A program made the position numbers and the translations under genes. The notes beneath the pieces are model-generated. The model was not told the DNA's origin. It made no database searches and saw only the letters and a program-made list of their open reading frames with translations. 64,000 nt of DNA from Roseobacter sp. SK209-2-6 (GTDB lineage: Bacteria; Pseudomonadota; Alphaproteobacteria; Rhodobacterales; Rhodobacteraceae): assembly GCF_000169455.1 (NCBI RefSeq), contig NZ_AAYC01000010.1, positions 140,434 through 204,433 on the forward strand, in the 5' to 3' direction. Positions 7,175-15,551 of this stretch are shown in pieces (within the stretch, counting starts at the first letter, position 1; each line of letters begins with the position of its first letter).

Positions 7175-9667
7175 TTACGACGACGCAATCAGTTGCCGTA
7201 AACTTTCTTCGGTAAAGGGTTTTGTCAGTTTTGCAGGTGGTGCTGCATGATCAAAGAACGCTGGAGTCCGATAGGTTTCCCGGGTCGATATGAGGACCAG
7301 GCGGCACTCCGGATGCAGCCGGCAGGCAAGGTGAAGCAACTCCCATCCGGATTCACCACTGTCCAGATTCAAGTCGCTTATCACCAGGTCCAACTTGGGT
7401 TGCTGCTGCAACTGGGCACCGCCCTCTTTGAAGCCAGAGGCCTGAACGACCGTAAAGCCTAAACGCTGCAATGCCTCGGAGGTGGAAGTCAGATAGACAG
7501 GATCGTCATCAACAACCAAAGCGGTGCCTGGCACGGTCATCTCTCCGCTTTGTCCGGGTTCCCTGGAGAGTGCCGGAAAACTTAAGGTAACGGTTGTGCC
7601 CTGATCCGGCGGCTGCGTTTGAGACTGTATTTTGAGGCTCCCGCCTGACTGGTGCACAAACCCGTCGACCATCGACAGTCCCAACCCGGTGCCGCTGCCA
7701 TCTTCACGGTTGGAATAAAACGGTTCTGTGGCACGGCGCAGCACTTCCGGGGTCATGCCTGACCCATTATCGCGGACCGACAATCTCGCCTCGTCCTCGC
7801 CGCTCACGCGGACGTGGATGCAGCCGCTTCCGCCGATCGCCTGACCGGCATTGAGACAAAGGTTCAGGACCGCACTCTCCAGCTGGCCAGGGTCAACCCT
7901 GGCAAACACCGGAGTCTCCGGCACCTCAAAAGACATCGTTACCGATTCCGGCATTCCGATCTCCAGCAGGTCAGCCATGCCCTCAATCAATTGGCCAACA
8001 TCAGTCACCTGCGGCTCCAAATGCTGTTTGCGGGCAAAGGCCAGCAAGCGTTCGGTCAGAGACACCCCCAGATCCAAGGCAGACTGGATACGTCCGCGCA
8101 GATCCTTGGAACTCTCCGCGCCGGCCTCTTCCAAAAGATGCAGGTTGCCCGAGATGCTGGACAGAATATTGCCAAAGTCATGCGCCACTTCGCCGGACAC
8201 TTTGCCCAAGGCCTCCACCCGCCGGATTTCCTCAAGCCGCTGCTCTACCCGCTTGCGTTCGGTGGTTTCAGAGATCAGCCAAACCTCTTCGCCATTCGGC
8301 AAGGGCGAGCGGCGAAGTTCCAGCACATTGCCCGCCGAGTCTATGTACTCTTCAAAGCCGCCGCGCTCACTTGCCGAGGTTTGACGCACAAAGCTGGAAC
8401 GCTTGATCAAGTCCGCCATATTGGCCTTTTGACCTGGTGTTGCGGCAGGCAGTCTCAGGAGTTTTCGCAGGGTTTCATTTTCAGCTTCTATCCAGCCGCC
8501 TGCCGTGGCGATTGCCACCCCGTCCTTGATGTTGCGGAACACCCGCGAGAACAAGGCGTTCTGATGGCCGATCTGCCGGGTGCGCAACTCCAGTTTGCGT
8601 GCGCTCTCCCGAAATACCCGGAATGCCGCATAGAGCTGTCCGATCTCATCTTCCGAACCTGGTCCAACCGGCAGCTCGGTCCGGTGATTGCCTGCTGCTA
8701 GACGGCGCATCGCTGCAGCAATCAAGTGCAGATTGCGTGCAACATACCGCGACACATAAAGCGAAGAAGAAATCGCCACCAGAAGGCTTGCGGCCGTCAA
8801 GGCCAGAAACACCTTCTTGGCAACCTCAAGACTGCTGGAGGTCTCACTCCGCGCTTGCGAAAGCCGTGCCTCAGCCTCAGCTACCTTTGCCTCGGCAAAA
8901 CTGCTCACGCGCCTGGCTTCCTGCCGGATGCGGAACAAGGCGTTTTCGGCATCCAGCCGTGCCGCCAGGCTCCGATGTTTCAGTACAAAAAGACTTTCGC
9001 TGCGCTGTGTTGCCGCTTCAATTTCCGCCAAAGTGTCTTCGTGCATCGGCGTCACGCTCCGCAGGGCTGCATCCCGCTGTTTGCTGTAGCGCTGGCTAAG
9101 CTCACCCAATTCGATCAAGGCATTGGCCCGCCCGGCGCCGATTGCACTTGCCGTGAGCTGTTGCAGCGCGGCCCAGACTTCGCGCTCTGCCAGGGGTAAA
9201 GCACTGTCACTGGCCAACCGCCGCGTTCTTTGGTTCAACCGCTCCATCTCGCGGTCAATGGAAGCCAGCTCGGCCTGTCGCGCCGTCTGCGGTGCCAGCG
9301 CATTGGTCAGGTCGTCGATCGCCAGCCGCAGCCGCGCCACCGGCAGGCCTAGAGCTGCATCGCCCGCCGACAAGGCCTCTATCCGGCTCAGGTTCTGCAG
9401 TACTTTCGTCTTTTCCTGCTCCAACTGAAAAGGCGGGAACAGGGCGTATAAGAACGGGGCGGATGTGGCCAGGTCTGCGGTCTCCCGCGAGAGATCCAAT
9501 GCATCCGAGACTTCGGCCAGGGTCTCCTTGTGCAGCACGTTCATCCACAGCTCGGTGCGGTTGAGCACCAGTATGCCTATGGTGCTCACCAGCATGATCA
9601 ATCCGAACAGCACCGCGATGGCGGCTGACAGCCGGAACCGGACGCTCAAACGCGGCAGGAAAGACAT
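7175..9667 (-). CDS. TorS-like hybrid sensor histidine kinase
   Basis: Inner-membrane hybrid kinase of 830 residues. Order of domains: membrane helix 13-35, a long helical periplasmic sensor 36-285, second helix about 287-305, HAMP to about 360, a PAS-like segment 370-470, HisKA with phosphoacceptor His496 in EVAHDFGN, HATPase with LNLCLNAG (N box), DNGSGM and GTGLGLSMV (G boxes), and a C-terminal receiver with phosphoacceptor Asp765. No HPt domain is visible, unlike E. coli TorS. It overlaps the response-regulator gene by one base (stop/start TGATG), so the pair is an operon. The helical periplasmic domain is of the type that reads a binding protein; the divergent PhnD gene is a candidate partner (inference). 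Confidence 0.88.
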   Translation of the reverse strand: MSFLPRLSVRFRLSAAIAVLFGLIMLVSTIGILVLNRTELWMNVLHKETLAEVSDALDLSRETADLATSAPFLYALFPPFQLEQEKTKVLQNLSRIEALSAGDAALGLPVARLRLAIDDLTNALAPQTARQAELASIDREMERLNQRTRRLASDSALPLAEREVWAALQQLTASAIGAGRANALIELGELSQRYSKQRDAALRSVTPMHEDTLAEIEAATQRSESLFVLKHRSLAARLDAENALFRIRQEARRVSSFAEAKVAEAEARLSQARSETSSSLEVAKKVFLALTAASLLVAISSSLYVSRYVARNLHLIAAAMRRLAAGNHRTELPVGPGSEDEIGQLYAAFRVFRESARKLELRTRQIGHQNALFSRVFRNIKDGVAIATAGGWIEAENETLRKLLRLPAATPGQKANMADLIKRSSFVRQTSASERGGFEEYIDSAGNVLELRRSPLPNGEEVWLISETTERKRVEQRLEEIRRVEALGKVSGEVAHDFGNILSSISGNLHLLEEAGAESSKDLRGRIQSALDLGVSLTERLLAFARKQHLEPQVTDVGQLIEGMADLLEIGMPESVTMSFEVPETPVFARVDPGQLESAVLNLCLNAGQAIGGSGCIHVRVSGEDEARLSVRDNGSGMTPEVLRRATEPFYSNREDGSGTGLGLSMVDGFVHQSGGSLKIQSQTQPPDQGTTVTLSFPALSREPGQSGEMTVPGTALVVDDDPVYLTSTSEALQRLGFTVVQASGFKEGGAQLQQQPKLDLVISDLNLDSGESGWELLHLACRLHPECRLVLISTRETYRTPAFFDHAAPPAKLTKPFTEESLRQLIASS

Positions 9668-10395
9668 CAGGGGTGATCCGGTCCGAGATCGAAGATATAG
9701 CCCTGAGTGCGCCGGGTCAGCAGGTGCACCGGCTTGGAGGGAACTAGCTCGATTTTCCGCCTGAGCCGCAGAATCAGAACATCGATGGTCCGGTCAACGT
9801 AGCGCTCCATATCCGACCCAAGCTCTGTCAGCAGCTCAGGCCGCGGTATCACTCGGTTGGGATTGCGCACAAAGTATTCCAGCAGCCGGTATTCGGCATT
9901 GGTCAGCGGCACCTCCTCGCCATCAGCATCCAGCAGACGCCGCGACTGCACATCGACCCGCATGTCACGAAAAGATATTCCCGGCCCGCTTGCGATACCT
10001 GGCTTGGCACTGCCATGGCCGTACCGGCGCAAAACAGCACGGATGCGGGCGACCAGCTCGCGCGGATTGAAGGGCTTGATCAGGTAATCATCCGCACCGG
10101 TTTCCAGCCCGATGATCTTGTCGATCTCGTCCCCCACCCCTGTCAGCATCACAATTGGGATCTCATAGCGTTCCCGGATGTGGATCGCCAATGTGAGGCC
10201 GGACTCTCCGCGCAGGCGAAGATCGATCAGCGCCAGATTCACCTGCGGCGGGTCTCCCAGGGCCATGAACGAGGCAATATCGGGGCAGCAGACCGCCCCG
10301 AAGCCACTGTCCCGCACCAAAGCAGAGAGCGTGTCCCGCACGTTTTCATCATCATCAACAATCGCGATGAGCGGTTCAGATTGGTCCCTCTGCAT
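9667..10395 (-). CDS. OmpR-family response regulator
   Basis: Two-domain transcription factor of 242 residues: receiver with the acidic pocket DDD (14-16) and phosphoacceptor Asp58 in ALIDLRL, the KPF lysine at the usual place, and a winged helix from about 150 to 238 with VDRTIDVLILRLRRK, the recognition helix region. It is the first gene of a two-gene operon with the hybrid kinase and divergent from the phnD transporter operon, which it probably controls. Direct repeats that could be its sites lie at 10511-10549. Confidence 0.9.
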   Translation of the reverse strand: MQRDQSEPLIAIVDDDENVRDTLSALVRDSGFGAVCCPDIASFMALGDPPQVNLALIDLRLRGESGLTLAIHIRERYEIPIVMLTGVGDEIDKIIGLETGADDYLIKPFNPRELVARIRAVLRRYGHGSAKPGIASGPGISFRDMRVDVQSRRLLDADGEEVPLTNAEYRLLEYFVRNPNRVIPRPELLTELGSDMERYVDRTIDVLILRLRRKIELVPSKPVHLLTRRTQGYIFDLGPDHP

Positions 10396-10510
10396 GAAAC
10401 ATCATCCTGTGGCTTTGACTGGCCTCTTTGCTGATCAAAGACCCAGTGATTTGAATCAGTTCTGCGGAGCATGCCAGATTGTGCATGGCTGCGCGCGGCT
10501 TTGTAACATT

Positions 10511-10548
10511 GTTAACAGTAATCCCGCTTTTCATCTGTTCCATTAACA
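10511..10548. promoter_or_regulatory. Two TTAACAG direct repeats upstream of phnD
   Basis: TTAACAG occurs at 10511-10517 and 10542-10548, spaced 31 bases (three helical turns) in the divergent interval between the response regulator and phnD. The second copy is part of a TCTGTT/AACAGA inverted repeat (10533-10538 and 10544-10549). Such in-phase repeats fit an OmpR-type regulator; the assignment to the adjacent regulator is inference. They only loosely resemble a Pho box. Confidence 0.4.
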
Positions 10549-10652
10549 GAACCAGGCTCGCCACGCCGGCCTCAGCGCTCATAGACTGCAAGGATCGGCG
10601 CCTTGCTTTTGGGTTTCTTTTCCTGAGGGCCGGCGCTATTAGGGAGGAAAAC

Positions 10653-11630
10653 ATGACACCAATTATTACCCGCGCCGCAACGGCTTTGGGCATTCTTTCG
10701 GTCAGCGCCTTTGCTGCGGCTGCCGACTGCGCTGACCGCGGTGCATTGGACGAGCTCTACTGCGACGCCAACGGCGATCTGGTTGCAGACACGCCGGCCG
10801 ATCCGGCAGAGCTGCGCAACCCGGACACGCTGGTCTTTGCCTATACGCCTGTTGAAGACCCTGCCGTGTATGCGGACATCTGGGCGCCATTTATTGCGCA
10901 TATGGAAGAGGTGACCGGCAAAGAGGTGCAGTTCTTTGCGGTGCAGTCCAACTCCGCCGAAGTCGAGGCCATGCGCTCAGGCCGCCTGCACGTTGCAGGC
11001 TTTTCCACCGGCCCGACACCCTTTGCCGTGAACCTCGCCGGCGCGGTGCCCTTTGCCATTATGGGGGCGGAGGACGGCCAGTTTGGCTACAAGCTGCAGG
11101 TCTTCACCCAGGCTGACAGCGACATTCAAGAGGTCAAGGACCTGGCCGGACGCCGTGTGGCCCATACCTCGCCAACTTCCAACTCCGGCAACCAGGCGCC
11201 GCGCGCGCTGTTCCCAAGCCTGGGAGTGGAGCCGGACAAAGACTACGAAGTGACATACTCCGGTTCACATGACCAATCCATGCTGGGTGTCGTGGCAGGC
11301 GACTATGATGCTGCCCCAGTGGCATCCGAAGTTGTGGAGCGCATGGCGGAGCGCGGTCTTTACGACCCGGAAGACGTGCGCATGATCTGGGAAAGCGATC
11401 CCTTCCCAACCACCTCCTTCACCGTGGCTCACAACCTGGATCCGGAATTGTCTGAGAAGATCAAAGAAGCCTTCTTCACCTTTGACTTTGCCGACACCAA
11501 GTTGGGAGAAGAGTTTGCTGGCGTGAGCAAGTTCATCCCGATCACCTACAAGGATCAGTGGGCTGTCATCCGTCAGATCCAGAGCTCCAACGGTGTGGAA
11601 TACACTCCGCAGGGTCTTGCAGGCAAATAA
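10653..11630 (+). CDS. phnD: PhnD/PtxB-type periplasmic phosphate/phosphite/phosphonate-binding protein
   Basis: Solute-binding protein of 325 residues for a Phn-type importer. The start at 10653 is preceded by AGGGAGG (10641-10647); the open frame goes further upstream but without a ribosome site or signal. The signal peptide spans about 1-24 (cleavage near SAFAAAAD). PhnD family pattern is visible: TLVFAYTPVEDPAVY, the ligand-loop region VAHTSPTSNSGNQAPRALF, and DAAPVASEVVERM. Family members bind 2-aminoethylphosphonate, phosphite, methylphosphonate or phosphate esters; sequence alone does not decide. First gene of the phnD-C-E-E operon. Confidence 0.9.
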   Translation: MTPIITRAATALGILSVSAFAAAADCADRGALDELYCDANGDLVADTPADPAELRNPDTLVFAYTPVEDPAVYADIWAPFIAHMEEVTGKEVQFFAVQSNSAEVEAMRSGRLHVAGFSTGPTPFAVNLAGAVPFAIMGAEDGQFGYKLQVFTQADSDIQEVKDLAGRRVAHTSPTSNSGNQAPRALFPSLGVEPDKDYEVTYSGSHDQSMLGVVAGDYDAAPVASEVVERMAERGLYDPEDVRMIWESDPFPTTSFTVAHNLDPELSEKIKEAFFTFDFADTKLGEEFAGVSKFIPITYKDQWAVIRQIQSSNGVEYTPQGLAGK

Positions 11631-11647
11631 CGTCCCAGCCAAACCAA

Positions 11648-11683
11648 GCCCGGGCAGCGCAGGACGTTGACCGGGCCTTTTTT
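11648..11683 (+). terminator. Intercistronic terminator between phnD and phnC
   Basis: GCCCGG (11648-11653) pairs with CCGGGC (11671-11676), followed by T6. Placed just after the binding-protein gene, it could lower transporter expression relative to the binding protein, a common arrangement for ABC importers. Confidence 0.55.
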
Positions 11684-11747
11684 CGGCCCCGCGCATGTCT
11701 CAGCAATGACATCACAGGCAAGGCCGCACTATCTCCGAAAGATCGCA

Positions 11748-12521
11748 ATGCTAAAAATATCCAAACTCACAAAACGTTATGGCTCGGGCGATCCTGTGCT
11801 CAAAGAGCTGGACCTGACCGTCGAAGGCGATCAGCTCACCTCTGTGATTGGCTCTTCCGGGGCGGGCAAAAGCACGCTGCTGCGCTGCATCAACCGCCTG
11901 GTGGAACCGACCTCCGGCACGGTTGATCTGAACGGAACCGACTTCACCGCCCTCAAAGGGCGCGAACTGCGGTCCGCACGCCGCCGCATTGGCATGGTCT
12001 TTCAAAGCTTCAATCTGATTGACCGTCTGACGGTGATGGAAAACGTGCAATCCGGCCGTCTCGGCTATATCTCCACCTGGGCCGCGCTCACGCGCCGCTA
12101 CCCGCGCGAGGACATCCGTCACGCCTATGAGCTAATGGAACGGGTTGGCATCGCCCATTACGCCGATCGCCGCGCGGATGAGCTGTCCGGCGGCGAACGC
12201 CAGCGCGTCGGCGTGGTGCGCGCCCTGATGCAGCGCCCCGAAATCCTGCTGGCGGATGAACCCACCGCATCGCTGGATCCCAAAACCTCCGAACAGATCA
12301 TGTCGCTGCTGCGCGACTTGGCCTCAGAGTTGAAACTGCCGGTGATCATCAACATCCACAACGTGACCGAAGCAAAAGAATACAGCGACCGCATCGTAGG
12401 GATGCGCTATGGCCGCATCATCTTTGACGATCTGCCAGGCAAACTGACCAAATCCGAAATGGATGAAATCTATGCAGGCGTGCCTGCCATGGACCGGGCC
12501 GAAGCTGGAGCCGCTGCATGA
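11748..12521 (+). CDS. phnC: Phosphonate-type ABC transporter ATP-binding protein
   Basis: ATPase of 257 residues for the Phn importer. Walker A GSSGAGKST (35-43), signature LSGGERQRVG, Walker B EILLADEPTASLDP and the H-loop in IINIHNV are all present. The start MLKISKLTKRYG is chosen because it matches the family N-terminus; the longer open frame upstream overlaps the terminator. Downstream it overlaps phnE as ATGA (12518-12521), so the two are coupled. Confidence 0.92.
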   Translation: MLKISKLTKRYGSGDPVLKELDLTVEGDQLTSVIGSSGAGKSTLLRCINRLVEPTSGTVDLNGTDFTALKGRELRSARRRIGMVFQSFNLIDRLTVMENVQSGRLGYISTWAALTRRYPREDIRHAYELMERVGIAHYADRRADELSGGERQRVGVVRALMQRPEILLADEPTASLDPKTSEQIMSLLRDLASELKLPVIINIHNVTEAKEYSDRIVGMRYGRIIFDDLPGKLTKSEMDEIYAGVPAMDRAEAGAAA

Positions 12522-13312
12522 GCACCGCCAAAGACACATGGCGCAAGCCGCCATTCATAACCAACCCGCTTCTGCGCTACGGGCTCTACGGCGCGGTGGC
12601 GGCCTATGTCCTCCTTACCCTGGCGACTCTGCCGATCGACTGGGACCGCGTCTCAGACGGCATGCGCCGGGCAGAACGTATCTTCAGCGGGGCCTTTCCG
12701 CCCAGTTTTGAACGCTCCGGCCTGCTGATCGGCGGTTTTATGGAAAGCCTGAAAATCGCCATCCTCGCCACCGTCGGAGGCATCCTGCTCTCCGTGCCCC
12801 TGGCCTTCATGGCGGCACGCAATATCGCAATCAAGCCGGTCTTCCTTCTGGGCCGCGGCATCATCATCGTCGCTCGCAGCTTCCACCCCGTGATCGTGGC
12901 TATCATTTTCGTCAAAGCCGTCGGCTTTGGCCCCTTTGCCGGTGCGCTCACGCTAGTGGTCTATTCAATCGGCTTTGTTGCCAAGCTGCTGGCTGAGCGC
13001 ATCGAGGAAATCGACTTTGGCCAGGTGGAGGCCATGCGCTCTGTCGGCGCAGGCTATCTGGCCACTTTGGTCTACGCCGTGTTCCCGCAAATCATGGCGC
13101 GTCTTGTCGGTCTGGGCATCTACCAGCTCGACAGCAACCTGCGCGCCTCAGCCGTGGTCGGCATTGTCGGCGCAGGCGGCATCGGTGCCACTCTGGCCAA
13201 TGCTTTTGGCCGGTATGATTATGACTTTGCACTTGCGATCACCATGGTCATCGTCGGTGTCATCCTCGTTTCCGAGGCAATCAGCGGCTTTATCAGGAAA
13301 CGGATCGCATGA
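12518..13312 (+). CDS. phnE: Phosphonate-type ABC transporter permease, first
   Basis: 264-residue inner-membrane permease of the PhnE family. Hydrophobic helices at about 25-45, 75-100, 110-130 and in the C-terminal half; the binding-protein-dependent permease loop is seen as the EAMRSVGAGYLATL stretch after residue 170, and the family block GIVGAGGIG follows. Start overlaps phnC (ATGA) and its end overlaps the second permease, so the three genes are translated together. Probably forms a heterodimer with the second permease. Confidence 0.92.
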   Translation: MSTAKDTWRKPPFITNPLLRYGLYGAVAAYVLLTLATLPIDWDRVSDGMRRAERIFSGAFPPSFERSGLLIGGFMESLKIAILATVGGILLSVPLAFMAARNIAIKPVFLLGRGIIIVARSFHPVIVAIIFVKAVGFGPFAGALTLVVYSIGFVAKLLAERIEEIDFGQVEAMRSVGAGYLATLVYAVFPQIMARLVGLGIYQLDSNLRASAVVGIVGAGGIGATLANAFGRYDYDFALAITMVIVGVILVSEAISGFIRKRIA

Positions 13313-14121
13313 TGAGCAGCCATTCTATGCAGCAAAAGCTTGACCACTGGAGCCGTTTCACCCCGAGACAACGCCTCATGCGCTACGGCGGATTTACCCT
13401 GACCTTGCTTGCGGTTGCTTGGTCACTCTCCAGCATCAATGTGATCTGGGAGTGGGTCTGGGACGCCCCCAGGCAAATGGGCGACCTCTTCGGGCGCATG
13501 ATGCCGCCAGACCCCAGCAATCTGCCGTCCATCCTTGAGGCGATCTGGCAGACTGTGAATATCGCCACGCTGGCCACATTGCTTGCCGTCGCCCTTGCCC
13601 TGCCTGTGGCCTATATCTCGGCGCAGAACACTACGCCAAACCGGCTTTGCCTCTGGATCGGGCGTTTCATCCTGGTGTCATCCCGCTCGGTCAATACGAT
13701 CATCTGGGCGCTGCTTTTTGTGGCCATCTTTGGGCCTGGGATTGTCGCCGGCATTGTCGCGATCATGTTCCGGTCCATTGGCTTTTTGGGAAAACTCCTT
13801 GGCGAAGCCATTGAGGAAATCGACATCAAACCCGTCGAGGCCCTGGAAGCCTGCGGCGCGTCCAGGTTCAAAATCGTGCTCTACGCCATTGTGCCCCAGG
13901 TCATGCCCGCATTCTTTGCGGTGGCGATCCTTCGCTGGGACATCAACCTGCGGGAATCCACGGTGCTGGGGCTTGTCGGTGCAGGCGGCATTGGCATGAT
14001 CTTGCAAGGGGCCATCGACACCTTCAACTGGCCAGAAGTCTCCATGGTGCTGGTCACCATCCTGGCGCTGGTGGTGTTCGGAGAAGTTGTTTCATCCTAT
14101 CTGCGCAAGAAAATCCTATGA
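13309..14121 (+). CDS. phnE: Phosphonate-type ABC transporter permease, second
   Basis: Paralogue of the preceding permease (270 residues) with the same family blocks, EALEACGASRFKIVLYA (coupling loop) and GLVGAGGIGMIL. The start overlaps the previous stop in ATGATGA; either of two adjacent ATGs (13309, 13312) could be used. An intrinsic terminator follows immediately (14131-14160), so the transporter operon may end here with read-through to the phosphatase gene. Confidence 0.92.
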   Translation: MMSSHSMQQKLDHWSRFTPRQRLMRYGGFTLTLLAVAWSLSSINVIWEWVWDAPRQMGDLFGRMMPPDPSNLPSILEAIWQTVNIATLATLLAVALALPVAYISAQNTTPNRLCLWIGRFILVSSRSVNTIIWALLFVAIFGPGIVAGIVAIMFRSIGFLGKLLGEAIEEIDIKPVEALEACGASRFKIVLYAIVPQVMPAFFAVAILRWDINLRESTVLGLVGAGGIGMILQGAIDTFNWPEVSMVLVTILALVVFGEVVSSYLRKKIL

Positions 14122-14130
14122 TCTGACAAA

Positions 14131-14160
14131 GGCGGCCGGCAGCTTCGGCCGCCTTCTCTT
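14131..14160 (+). terminator. Intrinsic terminator after the Phn transporter
   Basis: Perfect 8-base stem GGCGGCCG (14131-14138) / CGGCCGCC (14146-14153) with a 7-base loop and a pyrimidine-rich tail TTCTCTT. Confidence 0.75.
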
Positions 14161-14175
14161 ATTGGGTACCCTCCT

Positions 14176-15078
14176 ATGATCGACACGCAAAGGGCATTTG
14201 CCCGCTACGAGACCCTGCGCGCGGCGCTGCCCGCCGCCACGTTCCCGGCCGCCTCGAAATACGGTCAGGACCTCAGCGATACGGTTGACGACTTTGACGC
14301 CTATATCCTTGATGCCTTTGGGGTTTTGAACCGGGGTGAAACCGCCATCGCCGGTGCGGTCAAACGAATGGCCGGGCTGCGCGCCGCCGGGAAGCGGCTG
14401 ATCGTTCTGACCAATGCAGCCAGCTATACGCGCACCGGAATTCTAGCCAAATATCATCGTCTGGGATTTGATTTTGGGGCAGAGGAGGTAGTCTCCAGCC
14501 GTGATGTGGCTTTTGCAAATCTGCCCAAGCTGGAGAAGGGGCTGCACTGGGCAGCCATTTGCGCCGAAGGGGACAGCTTCAACGATGCTCCGGCTTCTGC
14601 CAGCCTTCGGGACTTCGCCGAATTCCCCGGCCTGATCGAGCACGCGGGCGGTTTTCTGTTTCTCTCCACCGCCCGGTGGAAAGATCCTGACACCGAGGCG
14701 CTGATCACGGCGCTTGCAGCCAACCCGCGCCCCCTCGTTATTGCCAACCCGGATCTCGTGGCTCCGCGCGAATTCGGGCTGACAATCGAACCCGGCATGA
14801 TCGGTCACCGCATCGCCGAGCGCACAAATGCAGAGGTCATGTTTTTCGGCAAGCCCTATGTTAACGCGTTCAGCGCTGCATTGGCCCGCCTCAACGGCGT
14901 CTCGCGCAATCGTATCGCTATGGTTGGCGACACCCTGCATACAGATGTGCTGGGAGGGGCTGCCGCGGGTATCCGCACCATTCTTGTGACGGATCACGGC
15001 CTGTTTGCGGGACAGGATGTGATGCCGTTTATCTCCAGCAGCAAGATCCGGCCCGATTGGATTGTTGCGACGACCTAG
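14176..15078 (+). CDS. HAD-superfamily hydrolase, subclass IIA (TIGR01459 type)
   Basis: Cytoplasmic phosphatase-like protein of 300 residues. HAD motif I is DAYILDAFGVLNRG (nucleophile Asp in DAFGV), motif II VLTNAAS, a subclass IIA cap in the middle, motif III lysine in FFGKPY and motif IV VGDTLHTDVLGG. Relatives (NagD, PGP, AraL) dephosphorylate small phosphate esters. It sits 55 bases after the transporter operon, with a terminator between, and in the same direction, which suggests it handles an imported organophosphate; this is inference. Its usual substrates in this subfamily are not settled. Confidence 0.82.
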   Translation: MIDTQRAFARYETLRAALPAATFPAASKYGQDLSDTVDDFDAYILDAFGVLNRGETAIAGAVKRMAGLRAAGKRLIVLTNAASYTRTGILAKYHRLGFDFGAEEVVSSRDVAFANLPKLEKGLHWAAICAEGDSFNDAPASASLRDFAEFPGLIEHAGGFLFLSTARWKDPDTEALITALAANPRPLVIANPDLVAPREFGLTIEPGMIGHRIAERTNAEVMFFGKPYVNAFSAALARLNGVSRNRIAMVGDTLHTDVLGGAAAGIRTILVTDHGLFAGQDVMPFISSSKIRPDWIVATT

Positions 15079-15353
15079 AGGCTCTGCACAGTCCAACGAA
15101 TGTCATTGCCGTGTTTTCGATCACTTGACTTGAATCGTTGACTGCGGGCCTAGAACCGCCGCTTTCTGCTCAAACAATCGAAGCCTCCCAGCGGCTTCCT
15201 AGTGCGCCTGCGGCGTGGATCGCTCACAATGCCGCCAAATCCCACGACTTTGCACTGGCAGCTTCCTGCGCTTCGCTGAAACTGAAGCAGATCGCAGCCT
15301 TGGAAAGCGTTCACTTTGGCCGACAAGGGGCCGCTTTTGGTAAGGCCGGCTGA
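15079..15353. other. Gene-free junction before phage remnant
   Basis: No RNA gene, signal or believable reading frame seen. A plus-strand frame 15138-15353 exists but has no ribosome site and no recognisable domain. It is the boundary between ordinary chromosome and the decayed mobile region. Confidence 0.4.
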
Positions 15354-15551
15354 AGGTTTTGCAGTTGCGGCATACTGGAGGCAGAGCAACTGTCCAATGA
15401 CTGCATTGGGCTGATAGATTTTCGAAAGGAGACATTCCTACGAGCCGTTGCGACCCAGTCAATAGACCAAGCATTCCGCATACCCTTCGCGATCTTTGGG
15501 GGGCTGGACAACCAAGGCCGTTGGAAATGGGGTAAGGCCTTAGAGGGCGGA

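Noticed and set aside
10500..10550. Classic Pho box upstream of phnD
   Set aside because: Only partial match to CTGTCAT-type direct repeats at 11-base period; the spacing of repeats seen is 31 bases.
11648..11690. Second hairpin around the T6 run (GGGCC/GGCCC)
   Set aside because: The stem would include the T-run as loop; the GCCCGG/CCGGGC stem before the T-run is the better terminator.
15138..15353. 71-codon plus-strand frame before the phage fragment
   Set aside because: No ribosome site, no similarity recognised, ends at the junction of the mobile region.
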